Below are positions 1 to 5,452 of a stretch of 13,012 nucleotides of DNA, piece by piece. A model generated the notes under the pieces. That model was not told the origin of the DNA. It made no database searches and was given only the letters and a program-made list of their open reading frames with translations. How positions within the stretch are numbered: position 1 is the first letter of the stretch; each line of letters starts with the position of its first letter. Source of the DNA: Pseudonocardia sp. (GTDB lineage: Bacteria > Actinomycetota > Actinomycetes > Mycobacteriales > Pseudonocardiaceae); NCBI GenBank assembly GCA_030453005.1, contig JAKDLE010000020.1:1-13012 (forward strand), written 5' to 3'. The position numbers and the translations under genes were made by a program.

Positions 1-98
1 CGGCGCTGGCCCCAGTTCGCAAGCACCTGGGCCAGGCACCAGTTGTAGGCCACCCCCTCGAACCGCACCCACCGGTCGGTCGTGTCGTACTCGCCCAT
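1..98 (-). CDS. Hypothetical protein, N-terminal fragment cut by window edge
   Basis: Only the first 32 codons are in the window, read leftwards from an ATG at 98-96; the rest lies beyond base 1. The peptide begins MGEYDTTDRW and goes on with an aromatic-rich stretch (EGVAYNWCLAQVLANW), with no motif I can place. The start is firm because an 11-nt match to the 16S anti-Shine-Dalgarno sequence lies 6 nt upstream. It is downstream of soxR on the same strand with a 71-bp gap, so it may be co-transcribed with soxR or have its own promoter; a TAGCGT hexamer sits just before the ribosome site. No function is proposed. Confidence 0.6.
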   Translation of the reverse strand, partial: MGEYDTTDRWVRFEGVAYNWCLAQVLANWGQR

Positions 99-104
99 CT
101 CGGC

Positions 105-115
105 GATCACCTCCT
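105..115 (-). promoter_or_regulatory. Unusually complete Shine-Dalgarno for the edge gene
   Basis: The minus strand reads AGGAGGTGATC, complementary over all 11 bases to the usual 3' end of actinobacterial 16S rRNA, with a 6-nt spacer to ATG 98. Most starts in this window have weak or no such sequence, so this site fixes the start and suggests efficient translation of the edge gene. Confidence 0.7.
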
Positions 116-129
116 GAACGCTACAACCG

Positions 130-171
130 AGCGACACAGGCGAGTCGGGGTCTGAGTGCGTGTGTGTCGCT
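130..171 (-). repeat. 9-bp inverted repeat after soxR, possible weak terminator
   Basis: AGCGACACA (130-138) and TGTGTCGCT (163-171) are perfect inverted arms with a 24-nt loop. The right arm overlaps the TAG stop of soxR (172-170). On the minus strand the hairpin lies between soxR and the edge gene. There is no T-tract after it, so termination or mRNA-end protection is only a guess. Confidence 0.4.
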
Positions 172-631
172 ACTGTTCGCCCCGTCGCAGCAGGGCCGGG
201 AACATGCGGGCCCCCGGACCGTTCGCGGCCACCCGGTCGTCGGGGTTGCTGAGCCGGCAGCGGGCCAGTGACAGACAGCCGCAGCCGATGCACGAGTCGA
301 GCCCGTCGCGCAGCGCCACGAGGGCGTCGATCTGCTCGTCGAGCCGCCCGCGCCAGGCCTTCGACAGCCGGGTCCAGTCCGCCTTCGTCGGCGTGCGTCC
401 GTCGGGCAGCCGGTCGAGGCCCGCACGCACCTCGTCGAGGGAGACCCCGATCGTCCGCGCCGCCCGGATGAACGCCAGCCGCCGCAGGGTCGAGCGTTCG
501 TAGCGCCGCTGCCCGCCCGGGGTCCGCGTGGTGCGCAGCAGGCCCTCGCGCTCGTAGAACCGCAGCGCCGAGGGCGGGAAGCCGCTGCGGCGGGCCACGT
601 CGCCGATCGTGAGCAGGTCCCTCGCGTCCAA
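170..631 (-). CDS. soxR: SoxR, redox-sensing MerR-family transcriptional regulator
   Basis: This 153-aa protein has an N-terminal MerR winged-helix domain (LTIGDVARRSGFPPSALRFY, about residues 7-26; wing RTPGGQRRY to about 44), a dimerisation helix (about 80-112) and the SoxR iron-sulfur signature C-x2-C-x-C-x5-C at Cys114, 117, 119 and 125 (CIGCGCLSLARC), followed by NPDD. All four cysteines that hold the [2Fe-2S] cluster are present, so it should sense redox-active compounds. In Streptomyces and relatives SoxR answers to redox-cycling secondary metabolites rather than running the enteric SoxS response. I chose TTG at 631 because AAGGAGG (647-641) stands 9 nt upstream and the MerR fold starts right after; the longer open frame upstream is GC-rich noise. 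It is divergent from the SDR gene, and its ribosome site overlaps the -35 of that promoter. Confidence 0.93.
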   Translation of the reverse strand: MDARDLLTIGDVARRSGFPPSALRFYEREGLLRTTRTPGGQRRYERSTLRRLAFIRAARTIGVSLDEVRAGLDRLPDGRTPTKADWTRLSKAWRGRLDEQIDALVALRDGLDSCIGCGCLSLARCRLSNPDDRVAANGPGARMFPALLRRGEQ

Positions 632-645
632 CCGTCTCTTCCTCC

Positions 646-676
646 TTGACCTGAAGCTGACTTCAAGTCGCACAGT
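646..676 (+). promoter_or_regulatory. SoxR-box promoter of the SDR-queA-like operon
   Basis: TTGACC (646-651, -35) and CACAGT (671-676, -10) are 19 bp apart, the overlong spacing typical of promoters activated by MerR-family proteins. The spacer holds a dyad, CCTGAAGCTGACTTCAAG (650-667), that matches the enterobacterial SoxR box CCTCAAGTTAACTTGAGG at 13 of 18 positions. GAAG (653-656) and CTTC (661-664) are perfect inner arms, and A649/T668 and C650/G667 also pair. The -10 ends 6 nt before ATG 683, so the mRNA is probably leaderless. On the minus strand TACTGT (677-672) could serve as the -10 of soxR, which would let one bound SoxR also control its own gene. This is read by eye, with no binding data. 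Confidence 0.7.
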
Positions 677-682
677 AGCGCC

Positions 683-1381
683 ATGACCGAGAATCTCGCC
701 ATCGTCACCGGTGCGGGCCAGGGCTTCGGCCTGGCCCTCACCGCCGCCCTCGCCGCCCGCGGCACCACCGTGATCGCCACCGGCCGCGACGCCGACCGCC
801 TCCGTCACGCCACCTCCCCCCTGCCGGGCGTCGTCGCCGCGCCGGGGGACGTCACCGATCCCGTCCACCGCGCCGAGCTCGTCGCCACGGCCCGCCGGTT
901 GGGCGGGCTCGACCTACTGGTGCACAACGCAGGCGAGCTCGGCCCCTCGCCACTCCCGCCGCTCGCCACCTATCCCCTCGACGCGCTGCGGCGGGTGTAC
1001 GAGACCACCGTGTTCGCCCCGCTCGCGCTCACCCAGCTCGCGCTGCCGCTCCTGCGGGCCTCCGCGGCACCCACGATCCTCACGCTGAGCTCCGACGCCG
1101 CCGTGGAGGCCTACGCCGGGTGGGGCGGCTACGGCGCCGCGAAGGCCGCACTGGACCACCTCGCCGCCGTGCTCGCCGTCGAGGAGCCTGCGATCCGCGT
1201 GCACGCCGTCGACCCCGGGGACATGCGTACCGCGATGCATCAGCGGGCCTTCCCCGGCGAGGACATCTCCGACCGTCCCGAGCCGTCGGCCTCCGTGCCC
1301 GGGTTCCTGCGCCTGCTCGACGAGCGACCGCTCAGCGGCCGCTACCGCGCCGCCGACCTGGTCGCGGTGATGTCGCCATGA
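683..1381 (+). CDS. SDR-family NAD(P)-dependent oxidoreductase
   Basis: A 232-aa classical short-chain dehydrogenase. The Rossmann nucleotide-binding motif TGAGQGFG is at residues 9-16, the structural NAG at 82-84, and the catalytic Ser137, Tyr150 and Lys154 in YGAAK. Arg35 after the second beta strand (ATGRD) suggests a preference for NADP. The substrate cannot be told from sequence. The ATG is 6 nt after a -10-like hexamer and lacks a Shine-Dalgarno, so translation is probably leaderless. Its stop overlaps the start of the QueA-like gene (ATGA), so the two are translationally coupled. Placement behind a SoxR-type promoter suggests a role in reducing quinone-like or other redox-active compounds; this is inference from context, as SoxR regulons in actinobacteria often contain such oxidoreductases. 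Confidence 0.9.
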   Translation: MTENLAIVTGAGQGFGLALTAALAARGTTVIATGRDADRLRHATSPLPGVVAAPGDVTDPVHRAELVATARRLGGLDLLVHNAGELGPSPLPPLATYPLDALRRVYETTVFAPLALTQLALPLLRASAAPTILTLSSDAAVEAYAGWGGYGAAKAALDHLAAVLAVEEPAIRVHAVDPGDMRTAMHQRAFPGEDISDRPEPSASVPGFLRLLDERPLSGRYRAADLVAVMSP

Positions 1382-2472
1382 CCCCCACGGCGACCCGCGC
1401 GATGCCCACGACCCGGTTCACGGTGGGGCCCTCGGCCACCGAGCCGCCGGAAGCGCGCGGCCTGGCCCGCGACGGGGTGCGGCTGCTCGTCGCGCGCGGC
1501 GACGCGCCGCCCGTACACGGTCGGTTCCACGAGCTGCCCGCTGTGCTCTCGCCGGGCGACCTGGTGGTCGTCAACACCTCCGACACCGAGCCCGCGGCCC
1601 TGCCCGGGTCACGCGCCGACGGTCAGCCGGTGCTGCTGCACGTCTCGGGCCCGGCCCCCGACGGCGGGCTGGTCGTGGAGCTGCGCACCCCCGACGGTCG
1701 TCGGGTCACCGACGCGCGTGCCGGCGAGCCGGTCACGCTGCCCGCGGGCGTCGTCGCCACGCTGGGCGCAGGCCATCCGGACGCGAGCCGCTCGACGGGC
1801 AGCAGGCTCTGGTGGGCCCGCCTACCGGTGGAGGGCGGGCTCGGACCCTGGCTCGCCGCCACGGGCCGCCCGATCCGCTACCCCTACGTCCGCGTTGCGC
1901 GGCCGATCGAGGACTACCGCACGGTGTTCGCGACTCCGGTCCCCGGGGAGTTCGCGAGCGCGGAGACGCCCAGCGCAGGCCGCCCGTTCACCGTGGCGGT
2001 GCTCGACGGGCTGCGGGCGCGGGGAGTCGGCGTCGTGACGCTCGTGCTGCACACCGGCGTGTCCTCGCCCGGGGCGGACGAGACGCCGCTGCCGGAGCGG
2101 TTCCGGGTGCCCGCCGCCACCGCGCAGGCGGTGAACGCCGCTCGGGCGCGCGGCGGACGCGTCGTCGCGGTCGGGACGACGGTCACCCGGGCGTTGGAGA
2201 CCGCGGCCGACACCGACGGTGTGGTCCGCGCGGCGCACGGCTGGACCGACCTGACACTGGGCCCGAACCGGCCCGCCCGGGTCGTCGGCGGCCTCGTCAC
2301 CGGCTGGCACGAGCCGGAGGCCTCGCACCTGCTGCTGCTGGAGGCCGTCGCAGGCGTGGAGCTGGTCGGGCGCGCGTACGCCGCCGCCGTCGAGCGAGGG
2401 TACCTGTGGCACGAGTTCGGCGACTCCTGCCTGCTGCTGCCTGCGCGGGGGTTCACTCGTCGCGCACGGTGA
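1378..2472 (+). CDS. QueA-like S-adenosylmethionine:tRNA ribosyltransferase-isomerase family protein
   Basis: A 364-aa protein aligned by eye with QueA, which transfers and rearranges the ribosyl part of SAM onto preQ1-tRNA in queuosine synthesis. Recognisable blocks in family order: RDGVRLLV (31-38), PGDLVVVNTSDTEPA (59-73; family NDTRV-PAR), ETPSAGRPFT (196-205; family APTAGLHFT), LVLHTGVSSPG (222-232; family LHVGxGTF), VVAVGTTVTRALE (262-274), then GWTDLTLGPN (288-297) and the C-terminal EFGDSCLLL (346-354). Length is usual, but several normally invariant positions differ, so the family is clear and the exact reaction is not. Start 1378 is chosen for the 4-nt ATGA overlap with the SDR gene; ATG 1402 is a second candidate. 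No other queuosine genes are in the window. Gene symbol left empty on purpose. Confidence 0.82.
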   Translation: MTPTATRAMPTTRFTVGPSATEPPEARGLARDGVRLLVARGDAPPVHGRFHELPAVLSPGDLVVVNTSDTEPAALPGSRADGQPVLLHVSGPAPDGGLVVELRTPDGRRVTDARAGEPVTLPAGVVATLGAGHPDASRSTGSRLWWARLPVEGGLGPWLAATGRPIRYPYVRVARPIEDYRTVFATPVPGEFASAETPSAGRPFTVAVLDGLRARGVGVVTLVLHTGVSSPGADETPLPERFRVPAATAQAVNAARARGGRVVAVGTTVTRALETAADTDGVVRAAHGWTDLTLGPNRPARVVGGLVTGWHEPEASHLLLLEAVAGVELVGRAYAAAVERGYLWHEFGDSCLLLPARGFTRRAR

Positions 2473-2541
2473 CCGCTGGTCGCGGACCCAGGCCGAGACC
2501 TGGAGACCGACGGCAGCGGTGAACGGCCCCGGAGCTGCGCC

Positions 2542-2564
2542 GACAGGCAGGCTCCTGCCTTGTC
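2542..2564 (+). terminator. Short GC hairpin downstream of the SDR-queA-like operon
   Basis: AGGCAGG (2545-2551) and CCTGCCT (2554-2560) pair perfectly around CT, and GAC/GTC extends the stem with one bulged T. It lies 69 nt past the QueA-like stop. No T-run follows, as is common for actinobacterial terminators, so the role is tentative. Confidence 0.4.
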
Positions 2565-2604
2565 CGGGCGTCACGGTCTCTCGTAAGGTCCTGCCTCAGC
2601 GTTA

Positions 2605-2679
2605 CGAACCGATCTCGATGCGTCAGGTCCGGACCCCCCATCCGGCCACCGGCCCCGACCGGGTGTCGAGATCGGTTCG
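2605..2679 (+). repeat. 14-bp perfect inverted repeat in the leader of the transglycosylase gene
   Basis: CGAACCGATCTCGA (2605-2618) is the exact reverse complement of 2666-2679, with G-U pairs possible further in. The 47-nt loop contains the 10-bp palindrome GGTCCGGACC (2626-2635). The arm begins inside a second, smaller repeat, TCGTAA (2581-2586) with TTACGA (2602-2607), so the two stems would compete over two bases. The structure ends 13 nt before the ribosome site of the SLT gene. It could be a regulatory leader RNA or an operator pair. It does not match the c-di-AMP (ydaO) riboswitch that often precedes actinobacterial cell-wall lytic genes. Confidence 0.55.
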
Positions 2680-2705
2680 CTCCCCCGACGCGAGAGGGCT
2701 TGTTC

Positions 2706-3515
2706 GTGGCTGGACACCGTTCCTCGACGGGCACCCGTGCCCGCCGTGCCGCCGGCGCGGCTCGGCACCACTCCGCCGACCGCCCGGCCCCCGCCGGGCC
2801 GTCCCTGCGCGCCACGGTCGTCGCCTCGGCCGCCGCCGTGGGCGCGGTCGCCACGGGCACGTTCACCGCGCTGCTCCCGACGCCGGGGGACAGCGCCACC
2901 ACGGCCGGAGCCGCGGAGTCCCTCGACGGCACGCTCGCCGCGAGCAGCACCACCCTCACCTCCGCACTGGCCGAGCTCCCCGCGTCCGCCACGGGGATGC
3001 TGGCGCCGGTCACGTTCGAGACGGCGGCCATCGACGGCACCACGATCGCCGACGAGCACCTCGCCCAGCTCGACAAGGCCGCGGAGATGGCCGAGGAGCT
3101 GGCCGCCCGCCAGGCCGAGGAGCGGCGGATCGCCGCGGAGCGTGCCGAGCTGGACGCCCTGATCGCCGAGGGCGGCGTCGACGGTTGGATCGCCGCGGCC
3201 CTCGACCTGCTCGACCTGCCGCAGTCCTACGCCCCCGGCGTCAAGGAGATCATCATGGCGGAGTCGAACGGCAACCCCCGAGCCATCAACAACTGGGACT
3301 CCAACGCCCGCGCGGGCACGCCGTCACAGGGCCTGATGCAGACGATCCCGTCGACGTTCCGGGCCTACGTGCACCCGGACCTCGCCGACAAGCCGATCAC
3401 CCACCCGGTCGCGAACATCACCGCGGGCATCCGCTACATGATCGCCACCTACGGCGCCGACACGCTCGCAGCCGGTGGCCGCACCGACGCAGGCGGCTCC
3501 TACATCGGTTATTGA
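2706..3515 (+). CDS. Secreted or membrane-anchored lytic transglycosylase (SLT domain)
   Basis: 269 aa from GTG 2706. It has a charged N-terminus (1-34), one hydrophobic signal or anchor segment (about 35-57, LRATVVASAAAVGAVATGTF), a Ser/Thr/Ala-rich linker, a short alanine-glutamate coiled coil (about 118-155), and an SLT/lysozyme-like domain (about 170-269). Glu186 in IIMAESNGNP is the expected catalytic acid, with GLMQTIP (209-215) and NITAGIRYM (237-245) as the other family blocks. It should cleave peptidoglycan between MurNAc and GlcNAc in the wall during growth or resuscitation. GTG 2706 is preferred over TTG 2700 because GAGAGGG (2692-2698) is 7 nt before it. The long structured leader suggests post-transcriptional or operator control. 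The 3' end overlaps the convergent S4 gene by 7 bp. Confidence 0.88.
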   Translation: MAGHRSSTGTRARRAAGAARHHSADRPAPAGPSLRATVVASAAAVGAVATGTFTALLPTPGDSATTAGAAESLDGTLAASSTTLTSALAELPASATGMLAPVTFETAAIDGTTIADEHLAQLDKAAEMAEELAARQAEERRIAAERAELDALIAEGGVDGWIAAALDLLDLPQSYAPGVKEIIMAESNGNPRAINNWDSNARAGTPSQGLMQTIPSTFRAYVHPDLADKPITHPVANITAGIRYMIATYGADTLAAGGRTDAGGSYIGY

Positions 3516-3739
3516 GCCGGCACCGGCCTCGCCCGCCGCTGCCCCACCGCGACGACGTCGCCCGCGCGCAGCTGCGCCCCACGCCGGGTCTCCGCCCGGC
3601 CGTTGACGAGTACCTCCTCCGCCTCCAGCAGCTCCTTGGCCTGGCTGCCGTCGTCGGCGAACCCGGCGAGCTTGAGGAACTGCCCGAGCCGGATGGGCTC
3701 GCCGGACAGGGGGACGTCATCGATCGGAGCGCGGCTCAC
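3509..3739 (-). CDS. Small S4-domain RNA-binding protein
   Basis: A 76-aa stand-alone S4 domain of the YbcJ/YaaA type. The fold runs from IRLGQFLKLAG (16-26) through SQAKELLEAEEVLVNGRAETRRG (32-54) to LRAGDVVAV (57-65), with the usual VNG turn and basic residues that contact structured RNA, typically rRNA or ribosome-associated RNA. The start is GTG 3739; a CAGAAT hexamer ends 6 nt before it and a GGAG is too close, so leaderless initiation is possible. A CCCCCCGGGGGG palindrome (3754-3765) lies just upstream. Its TAA overlaps the 3' end of the transglycosylase gene. The BLUF gene lies upstream on the same strand, 37 bp away, so the two may share a transcript. Confidence 0.85.
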   Translation of the reverse strand: MSRAPIDDVPLSGEPIRLGQFLKLAGFADDGSQAKELLEAEEVLVNGRAETRRGAQLRAGDVVAVGQRRARPVPAQ

Positions 3740-3776
3740 CGCTCCATTCTGCCCCCCCCGGGGGGTGGAACTCCGC

Positions 3777-4199
3777 TCAGACCGCGTCGGCTCCGATCGT
3801 GTTGCGCATCCGATTCAACAGAGCGATCTGCTCACCGGTGAGCGACGTGCGGGCCGCTGCGTGGATCTCACCGTGGTTGCTGTGCAACGGGATGTCGGCG
3901 CGTCCGCTGGCGGACACCTGCGCCATCGACCACCGGGAGAACGTCCGGTGATCGCAGTCGCCCTCCTCGACGAGGGTGACGTCGGTGTGCCGTTCGTCGG
4001 TGACGATGGTCTCGTACAGCGACCGTACCGCTGCCTCGTCGCCCTCCAGGGTCTGGACGAAGTAGTGATCGGTGATCAGCAGGGCGCCGGTGATCTGCGC
4101 CTTCTTGTTGCGGGACCGGGCGACGTCGAAGATCGCGGAGAGCACCTTCGGGCGCTCCTCGGCCGGGATGCGACTGTGGCTGCGGTAGATGGTTCTCAC
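3777..4199 (-). CDS. BLUF-domain blue-light sensor protein
   Basis: 140 aa from GTG 4199. A BLUF fold that binds FAD fills about residues 1-95. The flavin-site residues are present: Tyr5 in IYRS, Asn31 in ARSRNKKAQITGALL (27-41), Gln49 in FVQTLEGDE (47-55), and Trp90/Met92 in FSRWSM. VTDERH (66-71) is also typical. The last 45 residues hold a polar helix (SLTGEQIALLNRMRN) and no known output domain, so it probably acts by binding a partner. The start is uncertain: the frame stays open upstream but only through a terminator and tRNA-fragment sequence, and GTG 4199 leaves beta strand 1 some 3 residues short. No clear ribosome site or promoter is visible in the 33 bp after the terminator. The gene may have lost its original 5' region. 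Confidence 0.8.
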   Translation of the reverse strand: MRTIYRSHSRIPAEERPKVLSAIFDVARSRNKKAQITGALLITDHYFVQTLEGDEAAVRSLYETIVTDERHTDVTLVEEGDCDHRTFSRWSMAQVSASGRADIPLHSNHGEIHAAARTSLTGEQIALLNRMRNTIGADAV

Positions 4200-4232
4200 C
4201 GAGAGCCGGCACCGCTCGCAGGTCGCATAGGA

Positions 4233-4262
4233 AAGGCCCCCGGGGATCTCCCTGGGGGCCTT
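4233..4262 (-). terminator. Intrinsic terminator behind the tRNA-fMet fragment
   Basis: AAGGCCCCC (4233-4241) and GGGGGCCTT (4254-4262) pair perfectly, continued by a G-T and three G-C pairs to a 4-nt loop. On the minus strand the stem starts 9 nt after the tRNA fragment's last base and is followed by TTTCC. This matches the layout behind the complete tRNA gene (5802-5833), suggesting it was once the terminator of a working tRNA gene. Confidence 0.75.
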
Positions 4263-4268
4263 GCCGAC

Positions 4269-4313
4269 TGGTAGCGGGGGGAGGATTCGAACCCACGACC
4301 TCTGGGTTATGAG
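4269..4313 (-). pseudogene. 3' fragment of initiator tRNA-fMet
   Basis: Bases 4271-4313 match 5841-5883 of the complete tRNA-fMet region at 41 of 43 positions, from the 5' edge of the anticodon loop (CTCATAA) through variable loop, T-arm and 3' acceptor strand. The 5' half is absent; similarity stops abruptly at 4313/4314. The two differences (4281, 4294) both fall in the T-stem and give a T-C mismatch and a G-T pair, so the arm is weakened. The fragment is followed by an encoded CCA (4271-4269), which the complete copy lacks. It cannot make a tRNA. Best reading: a displaced attachment-site copy of the tRNA 3' end. Confidence 0.8.
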
Positions 4314-4644
4314 GCGACAGGGGGCGGTCCCAGCCGTCACATTGCTTCACGTCTGGATTCGCGGGCTGGCACGTCGACGTCGAAGAACGCTCGGCCAGGA
4401 GACGCACGTCTCGCAGCGCGTCGCGCTCGTCGCAGCCCGTCCCGACCGCCGCCGTGGTCGAACTGACCCTGCAGCCCGCTCAGCTGGACCGCCGCGTTGG
4501 CCGCCCCACACCAGCAAGACCGAGTCACTGGCACGAGCCCTCGGCGCGGGGCGCTGCCGGGCCTTCGTCGCGACAGTGGCGGTCCGCCGGGCGTGATCCG
4601 TCCCGGGCCGCACTTGTCGTGAGCACCCGAAACTGCACCCGGAT
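4314..4644. other. Gene-poor stretch between tRNA fragment and TA module
   Basis: About 330 bp without a convincing gene. All six frames give arginine/proline/alanine-rich translations typical of GC-rich non-coding DNA, and none shows a motif or a ribosome site. No repeat or insertion-sequence end is evident. It may be decayed island DNA. Confidence 0.4.
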
Positions 4645-4660
4645 GACTCACATGTGATTC
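4645..4660 (+). promoter_or_regulatory. Candidate autoregulatory operator of the TA module
   Basis: TCACATGTGA (4648-4657) is a perfect 10-bp palindrome, extended to GA-n-TCACATGTGA-n-TC over 16 bp. It lies directly against a -10-like TTCAAT (4658-4663) that ends 7 nt before ATG 4671. A dyad overlapping the promoter of an antitoxin gene is where ribbon-helix-helix antitoxins usually bind to repress their own operon. Binding is inferred. Confidence 0.5.
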
Positions 4661-4670
4661 AATGTGTCCC

Positions 4671-5099
4671 ATGGTAGCTGACAAGGGTTCCGTGCAGCGA
4701 TCGTTCCGGCTCTCCCGTCGCACGTTCGAGCGCCTGGACGCGATGGCGCAGGCCACCGGGGAGTCGCGCAACGCGCTCGTCGACCGGCTGCTCGGCGAGG
4801 CCATCCGCACCGAGACCCATCCGCTGATCCGGTTCCAGCCCGGCTCGCTCGGGCGCAGGCGGGCGCTGGTGGTCGGCACCCGACTCTACGTTCACCAGGT
4901 GATGTCGTCCCTACGCGGCAACGACGCCGACGTCGACGCAACAGCGCAGGACTTCGGGGTGTCGCCCGCACAGATCAGCGCCGCCCTCGGCTACTACGCC
5001 GACTTCCCCGACGAGATCGACGAGGACGCCGATGTCGCTGCGCGGATCGAGCGGGAGGAACGCGAGCGCTGGGAGCGCAGGCAACGAGTCATCGCGTGA
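4671..5099 (+). CDS. Antitoxin with N-terminal RHH and DUF433-like C-terminal domain
   Basis: 142 aa. Residues about 8-45 form a ribbon-helix-helix DNA-binding fold (VQRSFRLSRRTFERLDAMAQ, then GESRNALVDRLLGEA). Residues about 65-115 look like DUF433 (VGTRLYVHQVMSSLRG, then FGVSPAQISAALGYYADFPDEID), a small helical domain found in antitoxins paired with DUF5615 PIN-like proteins. A charged Glu/Arg tail ends the protein. It should neutralise the downstream toxin and repress the operon. ATG 4671 is chosen because a TTCAAT hexamer ends 7 nt upstream (leaderless); ATG 4662 would add three residues. The stop overlaps the toxin start (GTGA), which couples their translation with antitoxin first, as usual for such modules. 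Confidence 0.82.
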   Translation: MVADKGSVQRSFRLSRRTFERLDAMAQATGESRNALVDRLLGEAIRTETHPLIRFQPGSLGRRRALVVGTRLYVHQVMSSLRGNDADVDATAQDFGVSPAQISAALGYYADFPDEIDEDADVAARIEREERERWERRQRVIA

Positions 5100-5452
5100 A
5101 ACTCGCGCTCGACCACCACTGCCCAACCGCGATCGCCGCGCAACTGCGCGCCCTCGGCCACGACGTGGTCACGGCGGTCGAGCGCGACTGGCATCGGGAG
5201 CCCGACGAGGCGCTGCTCGAGCTGTGCCAGGCCGAGCGGCGCACCCTCCTGACCAACAACGTCGGTGACTTCGTCGTGATCGCCCGCAGTTGGGCGGTGC
5301 GCGGACGCAGCCACGCCGGGCTGCTGTTCACTTCCGACACCGGCCTGCCCCGCACACGAGCCGCGATCGGCACCTACGTCACACTGCTCGACGCGCTCAT
5401 GCGGGACAACCCCGCACCGGACGCCTTCCTCGACCGGACCCACTGGCCCTGA
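5096..5452 (+). CDS. DUF5615-family PIN-like toxin
   Basis: 118 aa, starting with GTG inside the antitoxin stop. The PIN-like pattern is clear: KLALDHHCP at the N-terminus (Asp6), GHDVVTAVERD (21-31), an acidic cluster EPDEALLELC (35-44), RRTLLTNNVGDF (48-59, with Asn54/55 and Asp58), and SHAGLLF (72-78). These acids are the likely metal ligands of a ribonuclease-type site, so the protein is probably an RNA-cleaving toxin held by its upstream partner. The pairing of DUF433 (COG2442) with this family (COG4634) is a long-predicted toxin-antitoxin combination; the target RNA is unknown. TA genes on an island could stabilise it against loss. Confidence 0.82.
   Translation: MKLALDHHCPTAIAAQLRALGHDVVTAVERDWHREPDEALLELCQAERRTLLTNNVGDFVVIARSWAVRGRSHAGLLFTSDTGLPRTRAAIGTYVTLLDALMRDNPAPDAFLDRTHWP

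Noticed and set aside
102..120. 16S rRNA 3'-end-like GATCACCTCCT on the plus strand
   Set aside because: No rRNA sequence surrounds it; on the minus strand it is a well-placed Shine-Dalgarno for the gene starting at 98.
2579..2700. c-di-AMP (ydaO) riboswitch before the transglycosylase gene
   Set aside because: Expected from the gene type, but conserved blocks such as GGGGGA and the AGCTAACCTCG region are absent on the plus strand.
4200..4340. 47-residue N-terminal extension of the BLUF frame
   Set aside because: It translates the terminator hairpin and tRNA fragment (a WVRILPPLP-type peptide is a familiar tRNA read-through artefact), so it is not protein-coding.
4337..4879. Minus-strand frames across the gene-poor stretch and antitoxin gene
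   Set aside because: No ribosome site or motif; they overlap the well-supported antitoxin gene in antisense.
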